Shown: positions 19,797 through 29,935 of the stretch, in pieces
Layout: each line of letters begins with the position of its first letter
Position numbering within the stretch: the first letter of the stretch is position 1
The notes under the pieces: model-generated
Databases searched by the model: none
The model's input: the letters and a program-made list of their open reading frames with translations, nothing else
What the model was told of the DNA's origin: nothing
Made by a program: the position numbers and the translations under genes
Assembly (NCBI GenBank): GCA_956465555.1
Contig: OY101115.1
Coordinates: 558,001 to 622,000 of the forward strand
DNA from: Nitzschia sp. pyKryTriq1
Lineage: Eukaryota > Bacillariophyta > Bacillariophyceae > Bacillariales > Bacillariaceae
Reading direction: 5' to 3'
Length of the DNA: 64,000 nt

Positions 19797-20214
19797 TACG
19801 CAAGAGCTTGCAAAAGCTCACAGCTCTGCGTTTGGAAAACCTTCGCTTCGCTCATCAATCGCAACCAGAAAGGATCTCATTCATAATGAGTCAACCATGA
19901 TTTCACCCTCAATCCTGCTACTAGATTAACATTTAATAATGAATGGAAACATGGTTCATCGGTATCCGGATACATAGCCATCCGGATGGGGCCGTCTCAG
20001 TTTTCTGTACCGTTACCACAACTTCTACTCCTAGACTCCGCCGTAGTTCTGTCGAACGAGCGGGCAAGAACGACGGCGACAGTAGCTAGAGCGTGAATCA
20101 TAAACTACAACGCCCTATCTTTATCATTCGTGGTATCCATCACGTCGCATTGTGGCTGGAAGAAAAGACAAGCTCTTGACCACAACATGCATCGCGTGAC
20201 TCCCGACCCAGAAA
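19797..20214. other. Convergent spacer, nothing recognised
   Basis: 418 bp between the stop codons of the thioredoxin and LRR genes; holds the two 3' untranslated regions. No repeat or coding signal seen. Confidence 0.4.
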
Positions 20215-21657
20215 TCAAGACTCCACCAGGATTTTCTGGCGTAGGAAATAGTATAGTGTACTCGCTGTACGCTCCTGGCATAGGTCGTGTTCAATCTTTA
20301 ATCTTCCGTGCAGCTGGTCAAGGGGTGCTGACGATAATATCCCCGGAGAGTAGGCGTCAAACGGCAGTTGGTTCACCCGTTCCAATACCAGCGGCCAGCA
20401 CGAAGAAGGAAACTTGACCGTGTTGCAGGACTTGGTTTTACCATCAAAAACAAGCCGCCTTCCTCCCCTGTTCAAATCCAGTAAATGTTGGATAGCGGAA
20501 GTACTATCTATTGAACCAAAAGGGAACTTCAATACCTCCAGAGACGTATTCTTGGACTGCAAACTTCTCAATGCTGCTTGATGGAGAAGACACCGGCCTG
20601 ATATTTTGATATCTTGAACGCCATCTAGCCATAGAGCCCGTATACTTGTCATATTTTGTAACTTATCCACAAGGGAATGTATTCTTGCGTTCGATATGAC
20701 GCAGTCCGTGAGTATCAATCTTTCGATACAGCTGCTGTCATGAAGCAAAACTTCGATGAGAGCGTCCACTGCCTTGTCGTCCAAGCGATTGCCTCTAAGA
20801 TACAGATTCCTCAGACTACCGTTGTTTCTTAGTCCAGCAGTAAGTAATCTAAGATCAAGCGATCGCGAGGAATGAAAGGTCGTTGGGCATTCTTGTATAG
20901 ACAAATTCACCGTCTGCAGCGTTGTCGATCTTTCCAGAAGTTTCCCAAGTGCTTCCAATCCCAAAGAATTACAAGCATTCCGACCCAAATCTAGATATTC
21001 CAACTCGTTCATTTGATGTAAGGACGAGACCAGGCTCGCGACACACACATCGGACAAGCCGCACGAGAAGAGTTCCAGCCGCTTGATCCGATGACAGCGT
21101 CCAATGGCGTTCGCCAAAGCCATCATGGATACATCGGGATCACAAAAGACACCCCCGTTGAAGCGGACTGTGTGGATGGAATCATTCTTCTTCAAACCTT
21201 GGAGACACAGGGCCACGCTATTAGTTGTCCAACGGCATCCACAAAAGGATATTTTCTGGATTCGACGCTCCTTCCACTGCAAGCCGTTCATCAGCGCTCT
21301 GGCAATCGGGAGCGACAAGTGCAGAGAATTCAGAGTCAAATTCTCAACGACTGTTTCAGCATTGCTGTTTAAGAGTAACGCCGTGAGCAAAACCTCGACC
21401 GGGCCTTCACACCGATCCAATGTAACGGCTCGCCATTTCGTTTTGCGCGTGCGAAAGATGTTTTCGAGAAGCTGCAACTTGTGGGGAGACTCGGAAAAAT
21501 CGACTCCCATAATGAAGATGTGCTCGATTTCTGGCTGCTGAATTTGATCATCCTGAAGCTGAAATCTTTCGAGTTCGATAGCTTCGGTATCGTGCTGAAC
21601 GACGAGACAACTCTTGGGCATCAACTCCATTTCTTCACTCCTACTCCTAGCAGCCAT
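20215..21657 (-). CDS. Leucine-rich-repeat protein (RNI-like)
   Basis: A 480-aa protein starting at 21657. Residues 90-400 consist of leucine-rich repeats of the ribonuclease-inhibitor kind, about 28-30 residues each, for example IKRLELFSCGLSD, LEYLDLGRNACNS, LRNLYLRGNRLDD and IERLILTDCVIS. The first 80 residues are acidic/Gln-rich and lack a signal peptide. The C-terminal 80 residues carry no recognised domain. Such LRR arcs bind proteins; partner and pathway are unknown. Family size in diatoms is large, so orthology cannot be inferred. Confidence 0.78.
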   Translation of the reverse strand: MAARSRSEEMELMPKSCLVVQHDTEAIELERFQLQDDQIQQPEIEHIFIMGVDFSESPHKLQLLENIFRTRKTKWRAVTLDRCEGPVEVLLTALLLNSNAETVVENLTLNSLHLSLPIARALMNGLQWKERRIQKISFCGCRWTTNSVALCLQGLKKNDSIHTVRFNGGVFCDPDVSMMALANAIGRCHRIKRLELFSCGLSDVCVASLVSSLHQMNELEYLDLGRNACNSLGLEALGKLLERSTTLQTVNLSIQECPTTFHSSRSLDLRLLTAGLRNNGSLRNLYLRGNRLDDKAVDALIEVLLHDSSCIERLILTDCVISNARIHSLVDKLQNMTSIRALWLDGVQDIKISGRCLLHQAALRSLQSKNTSLEVLKFPFGSIDSTSAIQHLLDLNRGGRRLVFDGKTKSCNTVKFPSSCWPLVLERVNQLPFDAYSPGILSSAPLDQLHGRLKIEHDLCQERTASTLYYFLRQKILVES

Positions 21658-21694
21658 AGTGTGTACTGCACTTATGTGGCAGACGAGAGTCCAG

Positions 21695-21715
21695 TCTCTC
21701 TCTCTCTCTCTCTCT
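21695..21715. repeat. (TC)n microsatellite upstream of the LRR gene
   Basis: Ten and a half TC units about 40 bp upstream of the LRR start codon, in its probable promoter or 5' leader. Confidence 0.85.
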
Positions 21716-22143
21716 GCTCTACTAGTAGAGAGACAGGGTTAAGAGATGATATGATGATGTTCGCTCTCGTTGTATGCGCTCTCTGCCTATCTGCTTGATT
21801 TTTTTTCTGTAAAAAAAATAGGGTCGTGCGTGCTTCGTACGTTTGTGCTGTCGGACGTCATCGGACATCGGACAGCCAGTCAGAGACTTCAAGTTGGTCG
21901 AGTGGGTCGTCCCTCACTTACGTCACATTTCTACCATATTCTCTGCGAAACGCACCAAAAAATATCACACAAACATCGACGATGATGAGATTGATGGACG
22001 ACGAAGTCAGAGTCATCAACGGTGACGGATTCAAAATAACAATAGGAAGCTGTTAGCTACTCGCAACATCGATCCAATTTACATCTACATACTGCATTAG
22101 CTGAAAACCCACGACCACTTCATTATTCTTCAGAGAAAACGAG

Positions 22144-22563
22144 ATGATGATTAGTGTTCGAGTTTGCACGTTATTCCTTGCGTTCCTCGCTACTAGCTCT
22201 TCCTTCCAGATCCCTACACTGGTCAAGTCGCCTGGGTCAATCTCTGCTGATCGAAGGTCTTTCTCTACTACTAAACTCTGGGACGACAAGACAGATGGTG
22301 TCGTGGAACTTGCAGATGAGGAAGAAGAAACCGCTGCCGCACCAGACGCATCATCGTCGGTAGATGCCAAAAAGTCCGTGGCTCCCTTTTTGAGTCAGGG
22401 GGAAATTTCGGAAGAACCAATGGACCTTTCAGATCCTAAGCAGGCACGAGTGATGTTCTACATCATCCTTTCCTTGCTTCCGGTCTTGTTCTTGATTCCC
22501 TTGATGCTGGGTTCACGGGAAATGATTCCTGCTGAGATGTTGCCGCCTGTAGACTTGAGTTAG
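22144..22563 (+). CDS. Small plastid-targeted membrane protein
   Basis: A 139-aa protein. The N-terminus is a signal peptide ending in ATSSSFQIP (plastid SSF motif). The middle is acidic and Ala/Ser-rich. Near residues 101-121 is one strongly hydrophobic helix (MFYIILSLLPVLFLIPLMLG), followed by a short conserved-looking tail EMIPAEMLPPVDLS. Likely a single-pass thylakoid or plastid-envelope protein. I do not recognise a functional family. Confidence 0.72.
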   Translation: MMISVRVCTLFLAFLATSSSFQIPTLVKSPGSISADRRSFSTTKLWDDKTDGVVELADEEEETAAAPDASSSVDAKKSVAPFLSQGEISEEPMDLSDPKQARVMFYIILSLLPVLFLIPLMLGSREMIPAEMLPPVDLS

Positions 22564-22835
22564 TAGAGGTCGAACATGCCTGTACAGAACCAGGCTGATG
22601 GCAAGCACTGCATGTACAGTACCGTACGAGCCCAACCGATACAGCGAGAGTGGCGGCGTTAGGCTCTATTATATTATTAAAACACCAATAATAGACTTGG
22701 GCGTCAAAATTGGGAAGGATTGTAACGTAGAGAAAAACCATCAAGAAGTCGATTGGATTGCTTAAAGAATGGTCTATTGTTAGTACTGTATAGCAATAAT
22801 TATTATTGTATGAATAAAGTAGTATTCGGTTTGGT

Positions 22836-25349
22836 TTAGAACTCAGTGGCCGTTGGAACGGGGGCTCGTCTTGGTGCAAATCCTGCCGCACTTCTTGGTG
22901 CCCCTCTCGAACTGCTTCTTCCGCTGCTGGGACGGCTGCTTCCTCGGTTGGACCGACTTGCCGACGGGCTGCGTGGAGAGGACGAACTACGTCGAGCACT
23001 TCCACTTCCGGGAGTATTATCACTCGCGGGGCTTTTGCCCTTTGGCGAAGATGGCCAAAAGGCAGAGCAGATACAAAGCAACATGATCAAAAAGACCGTC
23101 AAGAGACCTGCCGCCCACGCCCATGAACTGGTCGTCCACTTGTCGGGATGGTCCACAAAGACGGAAACTAGTGGATCGAAAAAGTCCTCTTCAACGTTGT
23201 CGAACAACCCATCAGAATTTTCCAAAAAGCCTCCGTTTGGCAACATCGAGTCTGAGCATCCTGGGGAGGTATCCTCCGGATCAAAGCATTCGCATTTTGG
23301 TTGAATAGTACCGTTCACAGTGTTGGAATAATTGCAAGTACCCCGCCCAGCGCACATAAAAGGACAAAATAGGTCGGGACATGCCGTACTGATACGTGGG
23401 CAAACCAGTGTTTGTGGCAGCGCACCAGCACCCACGCGAACCTCCAACTTTTGAAAGTCAAATTCACATGTCAGCCAGTCTCCGCGAACATTGATCTTAA
23501 GAGCCATTTCGTCCTTGACGCAAGCCGTTCGATAGCAGCGTCCGTCACCAGAGTCGGTCGGAATGCATTGGCTATCTTCTCCGTAAACCTCACTGCAAGG
23601 AACATAGAATTGGAACACATGAAAGTCAGAAGCTGATTCGTGCTTGCCGCAGTGTTTGAAATCAGTCAAACAACAGAAAGTCGGTCAGTCGACGTACCTA
23701 TAAATATTCAAAGCATCGGCATTTTTCGTGTCACTGCACGCCAGTTGTTCCGCGCTCAATCCACCATAGGTGCTTCCAAAGAGCGGACAGAAATCCGCTT
23801 GTCTGGGTCCACCCTTGGTGGGTTCATTCGGAAAGTATTGAAATCGATCAATTGGCAGTTCACGAGGCAAAATATAGAAATAGTCCAATACGGAACAGGC
23901 AAGCTTGTGCGTAAGTGCCGGAGAGCAGCCACGGGCCGACCCCTCCAAGCAAAAGTAGCCCTTGCCATAGTCCGGGATGTAGGGTTCATTATTCTCGTCG
24001 ATTTTAACGCAAGGTTCTTCCACAAATTCACAACCCGCTCCAAGACCCCAAGGATTCGCCTCTCCTGTTGTGTAATTTGCCCGGTACCAGCCCGAGTCTT
24101 CCATCAGTGCCAAAGTCAAATGACTCAGTACGTTCGTGGTCGGCGAGATGACACCCGAGAGTGCCTCGGGATAGTAGTCATGCTCGTCCCAGTGGTCTCC
24201 CGTACACGAGGAGCTGCCGGTCGGTTGGTTCTCAAGCTTGGCACCTTCCAACGATTGGCAGTCGAACTGATTGCGGGCAATGGCGCGGACCTTGGGGGTG
24301 ACAATAGAAGCGTATCGCTGTCCATTGCTAGCTTGCGAAAACTTCATGGTAGTCTCTCCGGGCAAAACCATATTCCGTTGCACGTCATCCACACAGGTAA
24401 CAGTTCTTGATTCAAAGGGACGCGGAGTTCGTGCCGTTCCAGTCTCCGAGTCCCAAAAGAAAGGATAACTGTTGGAGGAGTGGCCCAAAACGTGAGCTAC
24501 CTCGTGAATGAGCACGTCCACATTGTCATCTATGATCGCGTCCGAAGCTGTTCCATCGTCGTTCAAATCAATCTGATCCATGCAAACATTAATCGCTCCA
24601 GCCGTGGGACGATCGTATTGATCAAAGTTGCACGACACGGCCACCGCCAAGGTCGTCCCGGAACAAAACCGTGTCGAAGGCGCTCCGCTCACATACAAGA
24701 CCAAGTCCGCATCGGCAACTCCATTGGAAATATGATCCGCCGGCACTAGTGTGAACTCCGAGTCTCCACAATACTCTCGACCGTCCAGTTCCGCAGTGGA
24801 GATCTTCAAGTTTCCACTGATCGGTACTACCGACAAGGCTTGCGACCAAAAGGTGGAAGTTCGAGGCAAAATCTCGCGCTTGATGAAATCAATTTTGGCA
24901 GCATTTTCGGCCGTTCTTCGATCATCCAGAGCCTCCGTAAAAAATTGAATGCGCATGGGCTTGAACAAGCTGTCCGACGACGACGCCGCCGTGGATGTCC
25001 CCTCGTCCTGCAGCTTTCGAGAAAACGTCTTGTTGTACGGGTGATTCTCGTAAGGCACTCTGTGGTTGGGGTCTCCCGGCAAGCCCGTCCGCGATCGCTC
25101 GGGGCGCTCCTCTATTTCCCGGACATTGCGCCGCACATGACCGTTTTCGGTACCATAGATTCTTCGAATCACGCTTTGACGGGGAGCAGCCTCCTTATTA
25201 TTTTTGTTCATGTTGTCGGTAGTGCTTGCAGACGATCGCAACTGGGATGCTTGTCCCGCCTGTGCTGCCCCGAGGATCGCCAACCACAAAAGCAACACCG
25301 AATAGGAGCACCACAAAAGCAACACCGAATAGGAGCATAACCGTGCCAT
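22836..25349 (-). CDS. Leishmanolysin-like (M8) type I membrane metalloprotease, two exons
   Basis: Exons complement(23698..25349) and complement(22836..23592) join in phase (AG|T, donor TAG|GTACGT, acceptor CCTTGCAG), giving about 802 aa. A signal peptide is followed by a pro-region. The catalytic motif is HEVAHVLGH (about residue 280), with the third zinc ligand in TGDHWDEH (about 384) and a Met-turn in ALMEDSGWY. After several Cys pairs comes an EGF-like Cys-rich block (CPDLFCPFMCAGRGTCNYS), a membrane helix at about 705-727, and a ~75-aa cytoplasmic tail extremely rich in Ser/Arg/Pro. Predicted role: cell-surface zinc endopeptidase, perhaps in adhesion or matrix processing. A divergent neighbour encodes a second family member. 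Confidence 0.9.
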
Positions 25350-26093
25350 GATCTCCTTGTTTTCTATTGAAGGAAATATGTAATACTAAGGAGATGGTTT
25401 GTAACTAGCTTTAGAGCAGCCAGCAGAAAGGATAAAGTATGTCACGAGGGAACAGAAGACAGTCTACTCTAGACCTACTCCTGGAGAGAGAATGATGGAG
25501 GAATGAAAATTGAGGAGGAGCGAGAAAATAACGACGACAAGAGGCAGATGAGATTTTCTAGCAACCAACGCCCGCCACCATCGAAATGGCGCACGCGGGT
25601 CGTGTGAAAATGCCCTCCCCGTCCGACGACGCGCCGATCGTTCCTTTTCGCCCATCCGATGATTTGAACCCACCCGGCATCATTGCCGTGTCAACGGACC
25701 CCAAGAGTCGGAGTGAATGATTATCTCCAGTCTTGAAGGTTTCATTGCGCCCGCCCGCCACAAAATTTCGTCGACTATCGTCTCCGCACGAGCCAGCCGA
25801 GACGAACATCTCGAGGCATATTCGGAGTTGTCCGATCGTTAAATAGAAATATTCTCAATCGTTCGTAAGTCATTTTGATTGGTTCAATGAACAAGGAGGA
25901 CGGCCTTCCGAACGTCGAGACAAATGCTTGCGTAAGCTTGGCGTAAGTTCTTGCTTGCTTGCGATTGTCCTCATCCCGGACATTCCTCGCTATCTTCGCG
26001 TGCTTTTGCCCACACGCAAAAGAAGGAGAGTGGTGTGACAAGAATTCGTAAAAACAAGCACAACAGTTTCATGAGTATTATTTTCTTATTTCC
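25350..26093. promoter_or_regulatory. Shared divergent promoter region of two leishmanolysin genes
   Basis: 744 bp between head-to-head starts. Upstream of the minus gene are TA/CT-rich words (TACTCTAGACCTACTCCTG). No clear TATA box or coding content recognised. The arrangement would allow co-regulation of the two proteases. Confidence 0.45.
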
Positions 26094-29000
26094 ATGTCTC
26101 TTTTCACCATGAGTGCCCCCAACAACAACAACAATAATAATCATGAGAGTAATAAAAGCCGACTGTCGTTAATGGCATTGTTGACTTGGTTTTCGGCAGC
26201 TACAGGAGCAGCAGGAACTACATCAATCCAACATCGCGTCCGGCGCCCCGAACGAGTTCTCGAATACCAACACGTACTGGAGGACAGGCCTCGGGGACAA
26301 TTCGAGAAATTCCGGATTCCCTCCCGAAAGAGTGCTTCTCAACGTGGCAATCGTCGCCTCGGACGGAATCCGGAGATCTCCACTGAGTGGCAGAATTATT
26401 ACAACACGGAGAACGAGGAAGAAGAAACCGAATTCGTTTGGTCTCTGTTTGTACAAGGTGGTACCATTGATGAGGACAATGACAGCAACCAACACTCGAC
26501 TAACAGTAGAAGAAGAAGAAGAAGAAGATCATCGGAAAGTTCGTATTCCTTTCAGGACTCCATTCGGAATTTATTTGAGCAATTCATTGGCCAAGATCAG
26601 GAAGTGGTCGATCAGTTTTCCAATCTCACTGCTGTTAACATTACCACGGAAGTCACCAATGCGACTGTAAACGAAACTGCTATTTATACAACCACTGCCG
26701 CCGAAGGAGATGGTAATTTTTCACAACAAGCGTTGAATAATAGCGATCCCGAGACGGAGATATTTCAGCCTTTGAGACTGAGAGCTATTCTAGCAGAGTC
26801 CACGGGGAATGGAGATCTCTTATCGGATGATGAACGCCATGCCCTCTTTCATGACATGTTAAGTCCTGCTCTTCTTTCTTGGAGCAGCACATTGCGTGTA
26901 GATCCAGTAGTTGGTAACTTGACAGTGGATGTGGCACAGCTTTTGGATGGAGAAACTTGCGGGCCCGGCATTGATAGTGGTTTGCCTTCGATTCGAGTGC
27001 CATTGAGCCATTTGAATGAAGGTATTCCAGATACCGATATGATTGTGTACTTGAGTTTGGGATTTGTGGAGCCTCGTGTTAACTTCACAAATGCCACCTC
27101 CTATACGGACCAAGAACAACTAGATGATGATAGTATCGAGGTGGACTCCTCGAACAATAACTATCAGGATGGAATGAGTCGGCATCTCGGCAAGCAAGCT
27201 GGCGATGATGTGATGGCAGCCGAAGACCAAATCCAATCGATAAAGGAGTCTGGGATCTGCAATGGAGAATATCTTGCAGCAGCATCCTTTTGCTCGACAG
27301 ACCAATATGATCGCCCCACGGCAGCCCTCTTGCACATTTGCATCGATGAGTTCTTCTTCCATCCAGATCGATACCATCGGAATATTCTCACTCTTATGCA
27401 CGAGCTAGGGCACGCTCTTGGATTCAACTCGTTAAGCATGGCTCACTTTCGACGTGTCGATGGGACTCCCTATACGGAACGAGTCGATGGGGATGTCCCC
27501 GATACCGAGATTGAATGTACAGGGCCTCAATCGGAGCGACGTAGCGCCAAGGTGGCTCTTCCTTCGGAAGAAATTATACAGTTTCGAGAAGTTAGAGGTG
27601 GCGTTCGTGTGGCCGAGTTGGTGACACCCTCGGTGGTACAAGTTGTACGAAATCAGTTCGGGTGTCAAAATCTGACGGGAGCCGAGCTTGAAAGTGGCGC
27701 GGGGCTTCCTTTGACTACTGTAGTGGAAGGTTTTGGCTGCCTCGGAGATCACTGGGAACGGCGCTTGTTCTCGGGTGACTTGATGAATCCGGTTGTGGAC
27801 GATCTGGAGTATTCACCTCGGGTCTCCACTCTAACACTCGCTTACTTTGCTGATTCGGGTTGGTACCAAGTGGACCTGACGGGATCTCGAGTTGCTTCCG
27901 GCTGGGGTCGAGGGGCGGGCTGTGGCTTTGTCAACGAGGCTTGTATTGGCAAGAACGGCGAAGTCCCGCCTCCAAATGCTCCCTTCTTTTGTAACGAGAT
28001 CCCTAGATCCCCTGTCGGAGAACTTGCGTCGGAAGTCAGTGGCTGCACGCCGGATCTATCCAGGAAGGCAACCTGTTCCATGGGACATTATGGACTGGAG
28101 CTGCCATGGGAATACCGGTACTTTCAAAACACCTACGGTTCGGACGTCGGGGGTAATGATCCTCTGATGGATTACTGCCCCGTCTACCTGGGCTACGACA
28201 ATGGGTTGTGCTCCAGTGCGGACACGAAGAATTCCATGCTGGCAAGTCGGATTGAAAGGTTCGGTGAACGAAACTCCCGGTGTTTGCTGGGAAGTGTCGA
28301 TGCGATGGCTAAGAGCACCGCCCTTTGCCTACCCATAGCGTGCGTCGTCGAAGATCGATCCTTGCGTATTAAGATAGAGCGAACGTGGCACCGATGCGAA
28401 GCATCCGGACAACAAATCGGGGGTGGAGGTGTAACTGTGATGTGCCCCGATCCTCGCCGCATCTGCCCTACCTTCTACTGCCCGTATGACTGCTTGGGAA
28501 CTGCTGGGCAGTGTGATTACACAAGTGGCAAGTGCCTTTGCGAAGCTCCCAACCTGGACCTCGATGGTCAGCCATTGTTACTGCCTTGCGGTGAGGAAGA
28601 GGAAGAGGAACCCTCCAAATTCGGAGGGGCATTTTTGCGACCAGCAGAACCAGACCAAGAAGATCCAGCGATTCCTCATAAGGACTCCCCTCTTAACGAT
28701 TACTATGTCCCCTCAGAACGTGCGCTTGTAGAAACTGAGGGGCGACCCCTCGAAGCGTGGATGATTGCCTTGATTGGAGTGAGTTGTGCAGTCTTCATCT
28801 CTCTGGTTGGGTTAGCGTGCTGGCAATTCAAATGGGGGCCCGACAACGATGACTCCAATTGGGCCCGAGCATGGTTTCATCGGTCTAGTGGCGTACAAAT
28901 GGCTAGTGGTGACGCAACCGAATCGATCAATCGCAACAAAGACAAGATGATTGCCACTGTTTTGGTCGATATGAGAATGAACACCAACAATGGTAGATTG

Positions 29001-29213
29001 GAAAGTCTTGCAGAAACTGACGAGCAACTCACAGAATCAGAGGCCTCTCACGGAGCCCCCAGCGAGTCGATGTCTGAATATTCTAGCAGACGCAGTGAAA
29101 CCCTGTCGGAAGTGGATACCTCTATCGACGACGTTATGGAGGAAGAGATCCAAGAACTACAGGAAGGGATACAGGTGATTCGAAGACGAAGGCTAGTAGC
29201 TAGTGAAAATTAG
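26094..29213 (+). CDS. Large leishmanolysin-like (M8) type I membrane metalloprotease
   Basis: A single-exon 1039-aa protein. A hydrophobic leader (SLMALLTWFSAATGAAG, about 25-43) is preceded by an Asn run; translation could also begin at the second ATG (26109). The first ~230 residues are a variable, acidic pro-region with an Arg/Ser stretch. Zinc site: HELGHALGF (about residue 436), third ligand in LGDHWERR (about 552), Met-turn region near LAYFADSGWY. A Cys-rich/EGF-like part (CPTFYCPYDCLGTAGQCDY) precedes the membrane helix at about 888-910 and a ~120-aa acidic tail. Compared with the neighbour it has a longer pro-region, an insert of about 45 residues ahead of the zinc helix (around residues 345-390), and a different cytoplasmic tail. 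Likely cell-surface protease. Confidence 0.9.
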   Translation: MSLFTMSAPNNNNNNNHESNKSRLSLMALLTWFSAATGAAGTTSIQHRVRRPERVLEYQHVLEDRPRGQFEKFRIPSRKSASQRGNRRLGRNPEISTEWQNYYNTENEEEETEFVWSLFVQGGTIDEDNDSNQHSTNSRRRRRRRSSESSYSFQDSIRNLFEQFIGQDQEVVDQFSNLTAVNITTEVTNATVNETAIYTTTAAEGDGNFSQQALNNSDPETEIFQPLRLRAILAESTGNGDLLSDDERHALFHDMLSPALLSWSSTLRVDPVVGNLTVDVAQLLDGETCGPGIDSGLPSIRVPLSHLNEGIPDTDMIVYLSLGFVEPRVNFTNATSYTDQEQLDDDSIEVDSSNNNYQDGMSRHLGKQAGDDVMAAEDQIQSIKESGICNGEYLAAASFCSTDQYDRPTAALLHICIDEFFFHPDRYHRNILTLMHELGHALGFNSLSMAHFRRVDGTPYTERVDGDVPDTEIECTGPQSERRSAKVALPSEEIIQFREVRGGVRVAELVTPSVVQVVRNQFGCQNLTGAELESGAGLPLTTVVEGFGCLGDHWERRLFSGDLMNPVVDDLEYSPRVSTLTLAYFADSGWYQVDLTGSRVASGWGRGAGCGFVNEACIGKNGEVPPPNAPFFCNEIPRSPVGELASEVSGCTPDLSRKATCSMGHYGLELPWEYRYFQNTYGSDVGGNDPLMDYCPVYLGYDNGLCSSADTKNSMLASRIERFGERNSRCLLGSVDAMAKSTALCLPIACVVEDRSLRIKIERTWHRCEASGQQIGGGGVTVMCPDPRRICPTFYCPYDCLGTAGQCDYTSGKCLCEAPNLDLDGQPLLLPCGEEEEEEPSKFGGAFLRPAEPDQEDPAIPHKDSPLNDYYVPSERALVETEGRPLEAWMIALIGVSCAVFISLVGLACWQFKWGPDNDDSNWARAWFHRSSGVQMASGDATESINRNKDKMIATVLVDMRMNTNNGRLESLAETDEQLTESEASHGAPSESMSEYSSRRSETLSEVDTSIDDVMEEEIQELQEGIQVIRRRRLVASEN

Positions 29214-29935
29214 TTTTCCTATTGCATTACCATAGCTCCAGTAGATTTTGTCAGACCAGCATCGTACAAGTACAGGTACTCCCCGGAGTTAGTATCTACT
29301 ACTCGCTGGAGACATTGCGGGAACCCTCCTCTACTGGTAATCAATCAAGAACAGGTTGCAAAGTTCCCCGGAACATTTCTACTGTACTTTCTACTCTTGC
29401 TACTCTACTAGTACCGGTAGGAGAAGGGGAGAAGCGCAAGATTGGCCATCATCAGACAGATGATTATTCATTCTTCTGTTCTGGGTTCGGTGGGTGGGTT
29501 CTTTTCATCGTTCGGACACAAGAAGTGATCTGTCAATCCATCGAATCGAAAACAGCTGTTTTATTTATTTATTATGATTTTGACGAGGCAAGACGGAACG
29601 GGGCGAAGTCAAGCTTGAACCCACGCCAGCAACCGACTAACAATTCTTGCCAGATTCTTGCATTCGCATCAAAAAATTTAAAATTGAGTTTGGTTGGTGT
29701 GAAATCACCGGACGAGAAATGAAAATACCTCCCGGCACGTACCGGTCGGTACTGTACCGCCTGGTAGGATTCTTCTTGGCGCGGTAGTGGGTCACGTTTG
29801 TCAGCTGCTGCTGTTAGTGCAGGTTGTGTGCGTCACCGGGTGCAGTCGTTGAAAGTCTTGTTTATGGAGTTGAAGTCAGAGAATTTTGAGCAGATGCTTT
29901 CGTGATAAAATAATAAGCCCTTATTTTTCTTACTT
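29214..29935. other. Intergenic spacer before the bHLH-PAS gene
   Basis: About 720 bp. GTAC-type words occur at 29264-29281, 29409-29418 and 29738-29761. An open frame at 29222-29722 has no recognisable content. Confidence 0.4.

Noticed and set aside
21481-22056. Short plus-strand frames across the (TC)n tract and LRR promoter
   Set aside because: They start inside the antisense of the LRR gene or in low-complexity DNA and carry no recognisable protein.
25640-25695. tRNA-like T-arm (GGGTTCAAATC on the minus strand)
   Set aside because: The stem is mostly wobble pairs and no acceptor, D or anticodon arms could be laid out around it.
29222-29722. 166-codon frame after the leishmanolysin gene
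   Set aside because: Starts inside the 3' flank, has no recognisable content and crosses intergenic GTAC words.
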